From assembly GCA_002753465.1 (NCBI GenBank), contig PEAF01000009.1:1-50632 (forward strand): a DNA stretch of 50,632 nucleotides, in the 5' to 3' direction. The translations under genes and the position numbers were made by a program. Under the pieces are notes generated by a model. That model was not told the origin of the DNA. It saw only the letters and a list, made by a program, of their open reading frames with translations, and did not search any database. The DNA is from Candidatus Omnitrophota bacterium (GTDB taxonomy: Bacteria; Omnitrophota; Gorgyraeia; Zapsychrales; Fredricksoniimonadaceae). This document shows, piece after piece, positions 8,980 through 17,618 of this stretch; position 1 is the first letter of the stretch, and the number at the start of each line of letters is the position of its first letter.

Positions 8980-10064
8980 TCAGGATCGATCTTCTTACCC
9001 AAGATAATGAAAATGACTGGGAATCTTTTGTCGGCACCTATGTCGATAAAGAATATGCCTATTCATTAAAATGGCGAAGGCTTTTGAAGGATGTGTTTGC
9101 TTATGATGATCTATATTATTTGATCTGGAATGACCATGACCTAGCAGGGTTGTTACCTGTTTTTATGGTGAAGTCAAAGATCTTAAAGGACAGGCTGATC
9201 TCGATCCCGTTTGCCGACATGGGAGGATTTTATTTTGCGCCCTTCGTGAGTGACGCCGTAAAACTTGAAGCATACCACAAGGTCAAAGAGCGGCTGGGGC
9301 ATGATCTGGGCATGGCCGCTACGGCACCGTTTCTTTTTGAGGTCAGGGGTCCGCATCAGTCATCCAATGATTTTTTGATCAGAGACTGTCATTTCCTGAA
9401 AACAAGTCCGTATGTAAAGTTCATCATCAAATTAGATGTCACCTGGGCGGCTATTGAAGACGGGTATCACCGAAGTGTCAGGCGTATCCTGCAAAAGCCC
9501 TCCGATGAACTGGTGATAGATGCCGGCGGGGAAGAATGTTTGCCGGGCGTGTATGCTATCTATGTTCAGGAGATGAAAAGGTTGGGAAGTTTTCCGCTGC
9601 CGTTGACGTTCTTCGCAGGGCTTTTCCGTGAGCTGGGAAGAGACGGCGGTTTTACAGTTTTCACGGCCTCATACGCGGGCAAGATCATAGGCGCCATGAC
9701 GTTGATCGCATTTAAAGATACCATTTATGCTGACCTGATCATGAGTGATGTTAAGTTCAATTATCTTTTTCCTAAGCATTATCTTTATGCCGAAAGCATT
9801 AAATTTGCCTGGCAGTCCAAGCAGTATAAATATTATGATTTCAGCAGGACAAGGCGGGTGGGCGGGGTTTTTGAACAGGCTTTAATATGGGGGGGCAAGG
9901 TCGAAGATATTTGCTATTATTACCCCACTCAGAGGGACCGGGAGAGGTGTTTTCTTGACCCTTCCCAAAATGAGTTCGCTTTAATGGGAAAGCTTATCAA
10001 ACAATGTCCGGCAAGTATTTTAAAATATGCGGGGGGGCTCTTAAGACGCCAGGCTGGGAAATGA
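8976..10064 (+). CDS. FemAB/GNAT-like acyl- or aminoacyl-transferase
   Basis: This 362-residue protein has the FemAB-type doubled GNAT layout. The N-terminal half contains YAYSLKWRRLLKDVF and PFADMGG. The C-terminal half contains the typical GKIIGAMTLIAF strand, the YDFSRT motif and a final WGG. FemAB proteins transfer aminoacyl or acyl groups to lipid- or sugar-linked amines, and similar ones accompany exopolysaccharide (PEP-CTERM/exosortase) clusters. No signal peptide or membrane segment is seen, so it likely acts on the cytoplasmic face. It is coupled by 4-base ATGA overlaps both upstream (B12-radical SAM) and downstream (CapK-like ligase). The ligase neighbour suggests activation and then transfer of an acid. 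Substrate unknown. Confidence 0.75.
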   Translation: MIRIDLLTQDNENDWESFVGTYVDKEYAYSLKWRRLLKDVFAYDDLYYLIWNDHDLAGLLPVFMVKSKILKDRLISIPFADMGGFYFAPFVSDAVKLEAYHKVKERLGHDLGMAATAPFLFEVRGPHQSSNDFLIRDCHFLKTSPYVKFIIKLDVTWAAIEDGYHRSVRRILQKPSDELVIDAGGEECLPGVYAIYVQEMKRLGSFPLPLTFFAGLFRELGRDGGFTVFTASYAGKIIGAMTLIAFKDTIYADLIMSDVKFNYLFPKHYLYAESIKFAWQSKQYKYYDFSRTRRVGGVFEQALIWGGKVEDICYYYPTQRDRERCFLDPSQNEFALMGKLIKQCPASILKYAGGLLRRQAGK

Positions 10065-11443
10065 TGAATAATAAAGAAAAACTTTTATGGTTGTTGGACA
10101 AGACTACTCCATTAAAAACATGGAGTTTTCTGGAAGATTTGCAAAGAACGGAAAAGTTATCCGCCAGCGCTATCAGTGATCTGCAGTGGGCCAGGCTTCA
10201 AGAGCTTCTCGAATTCGCCTACCGTAAAACAGCGTTTTACAGGCAAAGATTCGACAGGATCGGCCTTCGTCCCAGTGACCTGAAGTGTAGAGAGGATTTT
10301 GCGAAGATCCCGCTACTTACCCGGGAAGAGTTGGGCCAACATCGCGCTCAGATCAAATCCGGGGAGAGCGATTTCTTTATACGCAGTTCTGGCAGTACGG
10401 GCCGATCACCTTCACAGACACACGTAGATTTCAAGGCCGCCAGCCAGAAGTACGCCGTTTATCTGCGGCATCTTTTGAGGAGCGGGTGGGATTTTGATAC
10501 GAAGATCATCCATTTTCTGCCTTCCGTTTACGAAAAAAAGATAGTAGACCGGGAGAATGGGATCAAACAATTATTATCGACATTTGTCCAAAACGAGATC
10601 GCCCATGCCTTCTTCACTTCCCGGGAAGTGCTCTTTTATGATGGTCTCAGCCCTATCATCGAGAAGGAAAAATTAAAATATTATTTTAAGAAAATAAACG
10701 CCTTCAAAAATGTCATAATAATGGGCCGGGGGTCATTTCTGGGCCTTCTCGCTCATAATTTGCGGATGTCAGGGTGGGCAATTGTAAAGCCAAGGGCGAT
10801 CGTTAACATCGGGGAGTTATTGCCGGAGCCATTGGCTCAGAGGATCGCTGCTGTTTTTGATGCACCGGTCTATAACATTTATGGGAGCGCTGAACTGAGC
10901 TATATCGCGGGAAGTTGTCCCCAAAAAAGCCTGTTACATCTTAACGAAGAAACGCACTATGTGGAGACAGTGAAAGATGGGGATGGAAGCTCAATTTCAG
11001 GTAAATGGGGAAACATTGTCGTTACGGACCTGTTCAATCATTCTATGCCGCTTATCCGGTACCAGGTTGGGGATGTGGGCCATATCAGGCAAGACGGCTG
11101 TGGTTGTGGCGGCTCACGGTTGTTGGAGGTGGGGGGGCGACAAGAAGCTCTTATAAAACTTAACGGGCGTGATCCGATCAGCGAAAAAGAGATCTGCGAT
11201 GACTTACTGGACTTCGAGAATATTTGGCAGTTCAAATTAGAGTTTCGAGGTAATGGTGCCTATAAGCTAGAGATCGTAGGTGACAATGTTCATTGTCATC
11301 AAGAAAGCATCATGGGAAGATTGAAGGCTATGGGATTTGACAAAGTCAGTGTCAATTTTACAGAAAGGCTTGATGATCACGTAGATAAGATGAGGTATGT
11401 CAAGGTTCAGGATATGTCTTCAGCTGTAAATGTTTCAAGGTAA
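10061..11443 (+). CDS. CapK/PaaK-like adenylate-forming ligase (phenylacetate-CoA ligase family)
   Basis: This 460-residue protein carries the AMP-binding P-loop SSGSTGRSP near residue 109, YNIYGSAEL (the aromatic-E motif), and LIRYQVGDVG with the hinge-preceding aspartate. It ends in a small C-terminal domain. These are the marks of the PaaK/CapK branch of the ANL superfamily, which activates carboxylic acids as acyl-adenylates. I chose ATG 10061 because it makes a 4-base ATGA overlap with the FemAB-like gene. A longer in-frame start at 10004 would overlap that gene by 61 bases and adds a sequence without family character. GCGCGGS near residue 345 is a cysteine-glycine stretch, perhaps structural. 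It probably supplies the activated acid used by the transferase next door (inference). Confidence 0.83.
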   Translation: MMNNKEKLLWLLDKTTPLKTWSFLEDLQRTEKLSASAISDLQWARLQELLEFAYRKTAFYRQRFDRIGLRPSDLKCREDFAKIPLLTREELGQHRAQIKSGESDFFIRSSGSTGRSPSQTHVDFKAASQKYAVYLRHLLRSGWDFDTKIIHFLPSVYEKKIVDRENGIKQLLSTFVQNEIAHAFFTSREVLFYDGLSPIIEKEKLKYYFKKINAFKNVIIMGRGSFLGLLAHNLRMSGWAIVKPRAIVNIGELLPEPLAQRIAAVFDAPVYNIYGSAELSYIAGSCPQKSLLHLNEETHYVETVKDGDGSSISGKWGNIVVTDLFNHSMPLIRYQVGDVGHIRQDGCGCGGSRLLEVGGRQEALIKLNGRDPISEKEICDDLLDFENIWQFKLEFRGNGAYKLEIVGDNVHCHQESIMGRLKAMGFDKVSVNFTERLDDHVDKMRYVKVQDMSSAVNVSR

Positions 11444-11501
11444 GGTGTGTTGGTGCAAGGATGCTTTTGGGGGAAGTTTTAATACGAAATAAATAATTAT
11501 A

Positions 11502-12947
11502 ATGAATGTTTTATTGATAAGTCCTAGATCGGGAGATAAGAAGTGGTGGCCTATACATTTTCCATTAGGGTTAGCCTACATTGCTTCTTCGCTTAAGCAT
11601 ATCAAGGTGTCGGTTAGATTTATAGACTTCGAAGTAGATGTGAATGCTTTTAAGAAGTTGGATGATGCCTTGGATTGTTGGCGGCCGGATTATGTGGGTA
11701 TCTCGGTGCATGCCTTTTGTCTTAGCCAGGCCATGAGCCTTGCTAAATATATAAGAAGTAAATCGAGCAAGATCAGGCTGGTCGCAGGAGGGATTTACCC
11801 AAGCACTTTTCCTGAAGTTTTTTTAAAAGAAAGTTTGTATGATTTTGTTATTAAAGGAGACGGCGAGGTGCCGTTTTCTCAGCTTGTTCAGGACATTCCA
11901 GTCGGTAAGATTGGCGGTCTTTGTTATTTTGATACAGCAACCGGAAGGCTTCATTTAGGGAAAACAAATTACGAGCCCTATGACTTGGAGAAGCTGCCTT
12001 TTCCTGATTATGAAACGGTTCCTCTTAATAATTACATTTTACGGTTAGGATGCGCATTTCGATTACCTTCTTACCCGATCGTGTTCAGTCGGGGTTGTAG
12101 CGGTTTATGCACTTACTGCACGAGTTTTGATTTTAACAAGAGACATCGAACCCGGGATCCAAAGGATGTTGTTATGGAGATCCGGCATGCTATTAGAGAG
12201 TACGGTGCCAGGGAAATACGTTTTCTAGATGCGTGCTTTTCGGACGATCTTGAATGCGCCCGTCGACTATGTGATGCCATGATCGCAGGAAACCTTTCCG
12301 TTATTTGGCACTGCAGCACAAGAATTGACAGATTGGATGAGGATCTGTTGGATAGAATGAAGCGGGCGGGGTGTGTAAGTGTGGGGCTTGGCCTTGAATC
12401 AGGAAATGAAGGGCTTTTGACAAGGGTGGGTAAGTCGCTTGATATCAAAAAAGCCAGGGCCCTTTTAAGGTATTGCGAAAAACTGGGGTTGTTCATTCGA
12501 TCATCTTTTATGTATGGTTTGCCAGGCGAGACCGAAGAGACCATGATGGATACGTTGCGTTTTGCACTGGATACGCCGTCTGACTTTGCCGTATTCAATT
12601 TTCTTGATCTGCGCTTGATGTTATCTTATCCGACGGGGACTCAGATGGAAAAGGAATTTCATGACCTTGTAGAGCTTGGGCATGGCAATTCTGGCAGCTC
12701 TTTATTCCCGCAAGTATCGGGAAAGAGAATAAAGGCTTTTATTCTGAAATCCAACATGAGATTTTATTTTCGATGGTCTTTTATAAAGAAATGCCTTACG
12801 CGGAAGATCAATTTCGAGTTTCTTATGCTTAATGCCTTTTGGTTATTGCCCGGCTTCATATTGGATTTTATGACTAGAAAGTTCTTATATGAGTTTCAGA
12901 AATATGAACGTGGGCAAAATGATGTTTCAACCGGTGTCAGGAGGTAG
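11502..12947 (+). CDS. B12-binding radical SAM protein, divergent type
   Basis: This 481-residue protein has a cobalamin-type N-terminus opening MNVLLISPRSG, with AGGIYPSTFPEVFL and VIKGDGE in place of the array signature. The cluster motif CSGLCTYC is at 199-206, and GLGLESGNE falls in the barrel, as in classical B12-radical SAM proteins of the BchE/HpnP type. It is clearly more distant than the neighbouring array members, so it is probably an independent recruit and not a recent duplicate. The 58-base upstream gap is AT-rich with no clear ribosome site. The stop is 6 bases from the next start, and the last codons contain the AGGAGGT that serves that next gene. Confidence 0.85.
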   Translation: MNVLLISPRSGDKKWWPIHFPLGLAYIASSLKHIKVSVRFIDFEVDVNAFKKLDDALDCWRPDYVGISVHAFCLSQAMSLAKYIRSKSSKIRLVAGGIYPSTFPEVFLKESLYDFVIKGDGEVPFSQLVQDIPVGKIGGLCYFDTATGRLHLGKTNYEPYDLEKLPFPDYETVPLNNYILRLGCAFRLPSYPIVFSRGCSGLCTYCTSFDFNKRHRTRDPKDVVMEIRHAIREYGAREIRFLDACFSDDLECARRLCDAMIAGNLSVIWHCSTRIDRLDEDLLDRMKRAGCVSVGLGLESGNEGLLTRVGKSLDIKKARALLRYCEKLGLFIRSSFMYGLPGETEETMMDTLRFALDTPSDFAVFNFLDLRLMLSYPTGTQMEKEFHDLVELGHGNSGSSLFPQVSGKRIKAFILKSNMRFYFRWSFIKKCLTRKINFEFLMLNAFWLLPGFILDFMTRKFLYEFQKYERGQNDVSTGVRR

Positions 12948-12953
12948 CACAAA

Positions 12954-14471
12954 GTGAATGTCGTGTTTATTTATCCTGAGTGTGAAAACCTCGGTGTTGC
13001 ATATTTATCGGCATGTTTAAAGAAAGCCGGCCATCATGTAAAGCTGGCTTTTGATCCGATGTTATTTGACAGTTATTATTTTAGATCAAATGGACTGAAG
13101 AAGATCTTTAGCTTCCGGTCTAGGGTGATCAACGAAGTTTTGAGCGCGCAGTATGACCTGGTGTGTTTTTCCGTCTTTGCGGACCATTATGGCTGGGCCT
13201 GCGATATTGCGGCCGAGATCAAAAATAAAAATAAGAATATCAGGATAATCTTTGGCGGAGTCCATCCGTCTTCCGTCCCGGAATTGGTTATCCAGGAACC
13301 CTTCGTAGATTATGTGTGTGTTGGAGAAGGCGAGTTGCCCATGGTGGAGCTGGCCGATCGCTTGCAGCAAGGCGCTGATGATACAGGCATTTTGAACATC
13401 TGGACGAAAAGCAACGGGCGCGTGATCAAAAATGAATTGCGGCCATTGCTTCTCGATCTGGATGCGCTGCCTTTTCCTGATAAGGAGATCTTCAGGGATG
13501 AGTATAAGAATTTCTCCGGAAAAGTTTATTCGATCATTACGGCACGGGGTTGTCCGAACGCATGCACGTACTGCTATAACAGTTACTTTAGGGAACTATA
13601 TCGGGATAAGGGGCCGTATTTAAGAAGAAGAAGCGTGGATAATGTGATCGCGGAATTAGTGCATGCCAAAGAAAAATACGGCATCCAGAGGGTGGCTTTC
13701 TTTGACGATCTTTTTATCTATGACTTGAACTGGCTGCAAGAGTTCTCTGGCAAGTATTCAGAAAAGATAGGCCTGCCCTATTTCTGCCATGTTCATCCTT
13801 CGAATATCAATGAAAGAAGTGTGCAGCTGTTAAAGGCATCAGGATGTTCAACGGTTACAATGGGGATACAGACCATTAATGAGGACATCCGCAAGAAGAT
13901 ATTGGACCGTCATGACAGTAATGAGCAAATCTGTAAGGCTGTCAAACTGATCAAGGGATCCGGCATCTTTTTATATACAAATATTATATTTGGTTTGCCT
14001 TTGCAGGATGAAAATGTCATGGTCGAAGACATTCGATTTGCCAATCACTTCAGGGTCGATATACCGGCCAGCAATTGGCTGAGGTATTATCCTAGGACCG
14101 AGATCGTGCGGATAGCCAAAGACCTTGCTGTGTTAAACGCGGGCGATATAGATACTATGGAAGAAAGCAAGGCGTATATGCCGTATTCGATCGACGGCAA
14201 TACCTATGGTAAGAATGGGGCAAAGTTAAGGAATATGCTGTTACTGACGCATCTTTTGCCTGAAAAGTGGGCAGACTATATCCTTGATCACAGGCTTTAT
14301 AAGTTCTTGCCGAGCTTTAACCTGCGTTTCTACATACAGATCCTGATCATAACGTACCGAAAGATCTTTTTAGGGAAGAAATTTCCTTTTGCATATTTAT
14401 CGCTCATGGATATCGTCCAGTACCATCTTCATTATATGTTTAAGAAGGTTTGCTCCAGAGGTGTGGCGTAA
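12954..14471 (+). CDS. B12-binding radical SAM protein (array member 3)
   Basis: This 505-residue protein has the array layout: cobalamin-type N-terminus with FGGVHPSSVPELVI and YVCVGEGEL (about residues 95-130), a linker, the cluster motif CPNACTYC at 200-207 followed by YNSYF, MGIQTINE in the barrel, and a conserved C-terminal helical tail. The start is GTG, supported by AGGAGGT at 12939-12945, 8 bases upstream and inside the end of the previous gene, so translation is probably linked to it. It is most like member 4 (14583), with the same YNSY after the cluster. Confidence 0.88.
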   Translation: MNVVFIYPECENLGVAYLSACLKKAGHHVKLAFDPMLFDSYYFRSNGLKKIFSFRSRVINEVLSAQYDLVCFSVFADHYGWACDIAAEIKNKNKNIRIIFGGVHPSSVPELVIQEPFVDYVCVGEGELPMVELADRLQQGADDTGILNIWTKSNGRVIKNELRPLLLDLDALPFPDKEIFRDEYKNFSGKVYSIITARGCPNACTYCYNSYFRELYRDKGPYLRRRSVDNVIAELVHAKEKYGIQRVAFFDDLFIYDLNWLQEFSGKYSEKIGLPYFCHVHPSNINERSVQLLKASGCSTVTMGIQTINEDIRKKILDRHDSNEQICKAVKLIKGSGIFLYTNIIFGLPLQDENVMVEDIRFANHFRVDIPASNWLRYYPRTEIVRIAKDLAVLNAGDIDTMEESKAYMPYSIDGNTYGKNGAKLRNMLLLTHLLPEKWADYILDHRLYKFLPSFNLRFYIQILIITYRKIFLGKKFPFAYLSLMDIVQYHLHYMFKKVCSRGVA

Positions 14472-14582
14472 GGGCTTTGATAGATGGACAGAGTCGCATC
14501 CATAGAGCCTGTGGCGTTAAATATTGACAAGCATTTATAAAAGAATTTTGAGATGATCAAAAGTGAAAGGCCTCGAAAAGCA

Positions 14583-16091
14583 ATGAAGATCGCTTTTGTT
14601 GCGTTTGGTTATGAGAACTTAGGGATAGAGTACCTTTCGTCTTATTTAAAAGAAAAAGGGCATGAGACAGCGCTGGTTTTTGACCCGGCCCTGTTTAAAA
14701 CGTATCATTTGCAGAATGATTTCCTGGCAGGCATTTTTAATTTCCGGAAGAACATTGTTGATAAGATCCTGGCGGTTCATGCGGATGTTGTGGCATTTTC
14801 GGTCCTTTCGGACAATTACCAATGGGCTAAAGGCATTGCTGAAGAGGTCAAGCACCTGAGGAAGGATGTGGTTATTGTATTTGGAGGCATCCATCCAAGT
14901 TCAGTGCCGGAGCTTGTGATCAGCGAGGACGCCGTTGACTATGTTTGCGTTGGTGAGTCAGAGGAGGCTTTGGCGGAGCTTGTGGATGCACTTGAAAACA
15001 TGAAAGATACGGTTTCGATCAGGAATGTTTGGGCGAAGCGGGACGGGGTCATTTTCAAGAATGCACCTCGGGATCTGATCGGCAATTTAGATGTGCTGCC
15101 GCTGCCTGACAAGGATCTGTTCTATGCGGAGTATAAAGGATTTACTGACAATATTTATATGACCATGACGAGCCGCGGGTGCCCGTATCAATGCACCTAT
15201 TGTTACAACAGTTACCTCATGGAGCTGTATGCGGATAAGGGTAAGTATTTGCGCAGGTTTTCTGTGAAAAGAGTGATCGAGGAGTTACTGTTAGCCAAAG
15301 AGAAGTACGGGATGAAGCGGATCGTGTTCGTTGACGATGTTTTTATCAGCCATCCTGACTGGCTCGAGGAATTTACCGGCGAATACAAGAAAAAGATCGA
15401 TCTACCTTTCGGGTGTCTGGTCCATCCGTTTTTTGTGAATAAGCGCGTTGTTGACTTGCTTAAGCGCGCCGGGTGCACTTCCGTGGGTATGGGCATCCAG
15501 ACTTTAAATGAGCCGCTGAAAAAAGAGGTCCTGGGAAGGTTCGAAAGCAATGCCGTCGTTGAAGAGGCGATCTCCCTGTTCAAGAAGGCGAATATATTCA
15601 TATACGTTGATTTTATTTTTGGTTTGCCCGGGGAATCCAATGATGATGTTATCAAGGCGGCTCTTTTCCTAAGTAAGACGCGTCCGGACGGCGTTTCGAC
15701 GTTATGGCTGCGTTATTATCCCAAAGCCGACATTATACGGATCGCTAAAATAAGGAATATCCTTTCTGGTGCCGATGAAGAAAGGATCAATCAGGCGTTA
15801 GCGTCAGCACCTGTTTCAGATTTTGGGAATTGTGAAACGGCTTTGGATAAGAAGCTCGTTTCATTCCTTCTTGTCAGCGCCAATTTACCTGTACCTGTTA
15901 CCAGGGTGCTGCTTAAATACAAACTCTTCAGATTGCTGCCGGCGGGAAATCTTCATCATTTTCATACGCTGATCAAGCAGGCATATAATCGCGTGATCCA
16001 CCGCAAGGATGGGACGCTGTACTCGTCACTGGGGGCGCATTTGAGCTATTACGGGGCCTATATGCGGCGTTATCGGGGGACTTCAAAGTAA
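14583..16091 (+). CDS. B12-binding radical SAM protein (array member 4)
   Basis: This is a 502-residue array member. The N-terminal half has FGGIHPSSVPELVI, but YVCVGESEE shows the usual GEGE changed to GESE. The cluster motif CPYQCTYC is at 200-207, followed by YNSYL. I chose ATG 14583, where MKIAFVAFGYENLG aligns with the starts of all paralogs. An in-frame ATG at 14553 would add ten residues without family similarity. The 111 bases before it form one of the larger gaps inside the array; a TTGACA at 14524 has no matching -10, so no promoter is claimed. The following gene starts 4 bases after the stop. Confidence 0.87.
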   Translation: MKIAFVAFGYENLGIEYLSSYLKEKGHETALVFDPALFKTYHLQNDFLAGIFNFRKNIVDKILAVHADVVAFSVLSDNYQWAKGIAEEVKHLRKDVVIVFGGIHPSSVPELVISEDAVDYVCVGESEEALAELVDALENMKDTVSIRNVWAKRDGVIFKNAPRDLIGNLDVLPLPDKDLFYAEYKGFTDNIYMTMTSRGCPYQCTYCYNSYLMELYADKGKYLRRFSVKRVIEELLLAKEKYGMKRIVFVDDVFISHPDWLEEFTGEYKKKIDLPFGCLVHPFFVNKRVVDLLKRAGCTSVGMGIQTLNEPLKKEVLGRFESNAVVEEAISLFKKANIFIYVDFIFGLPGESNDDVIKAALFLSKTRPDGVSTLWLRYYPKADIIRIAKIRNILSGADEERINQALASAPVSDFGNCETALDKKLVSFLLVSANLPVPVTRVLLKYKLFRLLPAGNLHHFHTLIKQAYNRVIHRKDGTLYSSLGAHLSYYGAYMRRYRGTSK

Positions 16092-16095
16092 AACC

Positions 16096-17616
16096 ATGCA
16101 TATCGCGTTCATATGTTTTGGATTTGAGAATATCGGCGTTGAATACGTCTCGGCGTGCCTGAAGGAGCGCGGGCACAGGACGTCTCTTGTTTTTGATCCG
16201 GCCCTTTTTGATACGTATGTATTGAAATCGGGTGTGCTGGGAAAAATGTTTGATTCCAGGGCGCGGATCGTGGAGCGGGTGCTTGCCAGCAAACCGGACC
16301 TGGTCGCTTTTTCGGTGATGACGGATAATTATCAGCGGGCCTGCAGCATGGCGGAACAGATCAAATCAAAGGATGCCTCTTTACCGGTCATTTTTGGAGG
16401 GGTCCATCCTACGTCGGTCCCGGAGATGGTCATCAAGCAGCCCTATGTTGATTATCTTTGCGTGGGTGAGGGAGAGGAGGCTATCCCTGAACTTTGTGAT
16501 GCGCTGGCCGGCGGCAGCGATACTTCTGGTATCAGGAATATTTGGTCCAAAAAAGACGGCAGGATTTTTGCCAATGCCCCGCGCCCGATGTCTGAGGACC
16601 TTGATGCCCTTCCTTTTCCGGATAAGGAGCTTTTTTATTCCGAATTGCCTGTCTTGAAAAGGGGTGTTTATCGTATCAATGTCGGCAGAGGGTGTCATTT
16701 GCGTTGTTCATTTTGCACCAATAGCCTGATGCGTGATATTTATGGGCATGCCGGCTATAAGAAGCGAAAGCGCAGTGTCCGCAATGTCATGCAGGAATTA
16801 AAACAGGCGAAAGCGAAATATGATTTTCGGCATGTGTTGATCATTGATGATTGGTTTACCGATGATGTTGTCTGGCTGGAGGAATTTGCAGATCTGTTTA
16901 AACAAGAGATCGGGGTGAGCTTTGCGTGTGATGTTTTCCCGGGTAAGTGCGATCAAAAGGTGGTTGCGTTGCTGCAGCGCGCCGGGTGTACGGTGGCCAG
17001 TATAGGGATCCAGACTTACAGCGAAAAGTTGAGACGTGATGTGCTTCATCGCCAGGACAGCAATGACGACATTGTTGAAGCTATGGCGCTGTTCCAGAAA
17101 ACAAAGATCTTCGTGTACGCCGATTTTATCCTTGGAATTCCCGGGCAGGATCAGGAAGAGTTGTTAAACATTGCCCATTTTGTGAATAAAGTAAGGGCTG
17201 ATTTTGTTTTTTTTCTCTGGCTGCGGTATTACCCGGGCACGCCGATCACGCAGATGGCTGTCACGAATGCATGGATCACCTCCGAGCAGCTGGATGAGAT
17301 CAATGCGGGGAAAAATACCGGGTCTTATTTTGACCGGTCACTTACCTATAAAAAAGAAGCGGCGAAGCTTGCCAGTTTCTTGAGCCTGGCGCCACTTTTA
17401 CCCCGGGGGGTTGTAAGTGCCATGATCGACAGAAAGATGTACCGGATCTTTCCTTCCAGCAGTTTGTTTTATTTTCGTTTCATGTCGATCATTGTTCCAT
17501 TCATGAAAAGATTGTGGTCCGGGAAAAAGGGCACTTTTTATTTTACGGTACAGGAAAATTGCTGGTTTCATTTGTATTATGCGCTGCAAACATTGAAAGC
17601 CAACTTCAGGAATTAA
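16096..17616 (+). CDS. B12-binding radical SAM protein (array member 5)
   Basis: This 506-residue protein has GGVHPTSVPEMVI and YLCVGEGEE in the cobalamin-type N-terminus. The cluster motif CHLRCSFC is at 200-207, followed by TNSLM, then MGIQ-equivalent IGIQTYSE. The strand that usually reads FFVDD is IIDDWF here. The C-terminal tail LLPRGVVSAMIDRKMYRIFP is typical of the array. The start 4 bases after the preceding stop, with no clear ribosome site, suggests re-initiation. The substitution of the residue after the cluster (T in place of Y or C) separates it from members 3 and 4 and suggests a different substrate or step. Confidence 0.87.
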   Translation: MHIAFICFGFENIGVEYVSACLKERGHRTSLVFDPALFDTYVLKSGVLGKMFDSRARIVERVLASKPDLVAFSVMTDNYQRACSMAEQIKSKDASLPVIFGGVHPTSVPEMVIKQPYVDYLCVGEGEEAIPELCDALAGGSDTSGIRNIWSKKDGRIFANAPRPMSEDLDALPFPDKELFYSELPVLKRGVYRINVGRGCHLRCSFCTNSLMRDIYGHAGYKKRKRSVRNVMQELKQAKAKYDFRHVLIIDDWFTDDVVWLEEFADLFKQEIGVSFACDVFPGKCDQKVVALLQRAGCTVASIGIQTYSEKLRRDVLHRQDSNDDIVEAMALFQKTKIFVYADFILGIPGQDQEELLNIAHFVNKVRADFVFFLWLRYYPGTPITQMAVTNAWITSEQLDEINAGKNTGSYFDRSLTYKKEAAKLASFLSLAPLLPRGVVSAMIDRKMYRIFPSSSLFYFRFMSIIVPFMKRLWSGKKGTFYFTVQENCWFHLYYALQTLKANFRN

Positions 17617-17618
17617 AC

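Noticed and set aside
14524-14552. TTGACA as a promoter inside the array
   Set aside because: No acceptable -10 at 16-18 bases; TATAAA lies too close.
17514-17618. Longer N-terminus for array member 6 starting at 17514
   Set aside because: The added 35 residues come from the overlapping previous gene, and the paralogs all start at the position equal to 17619.
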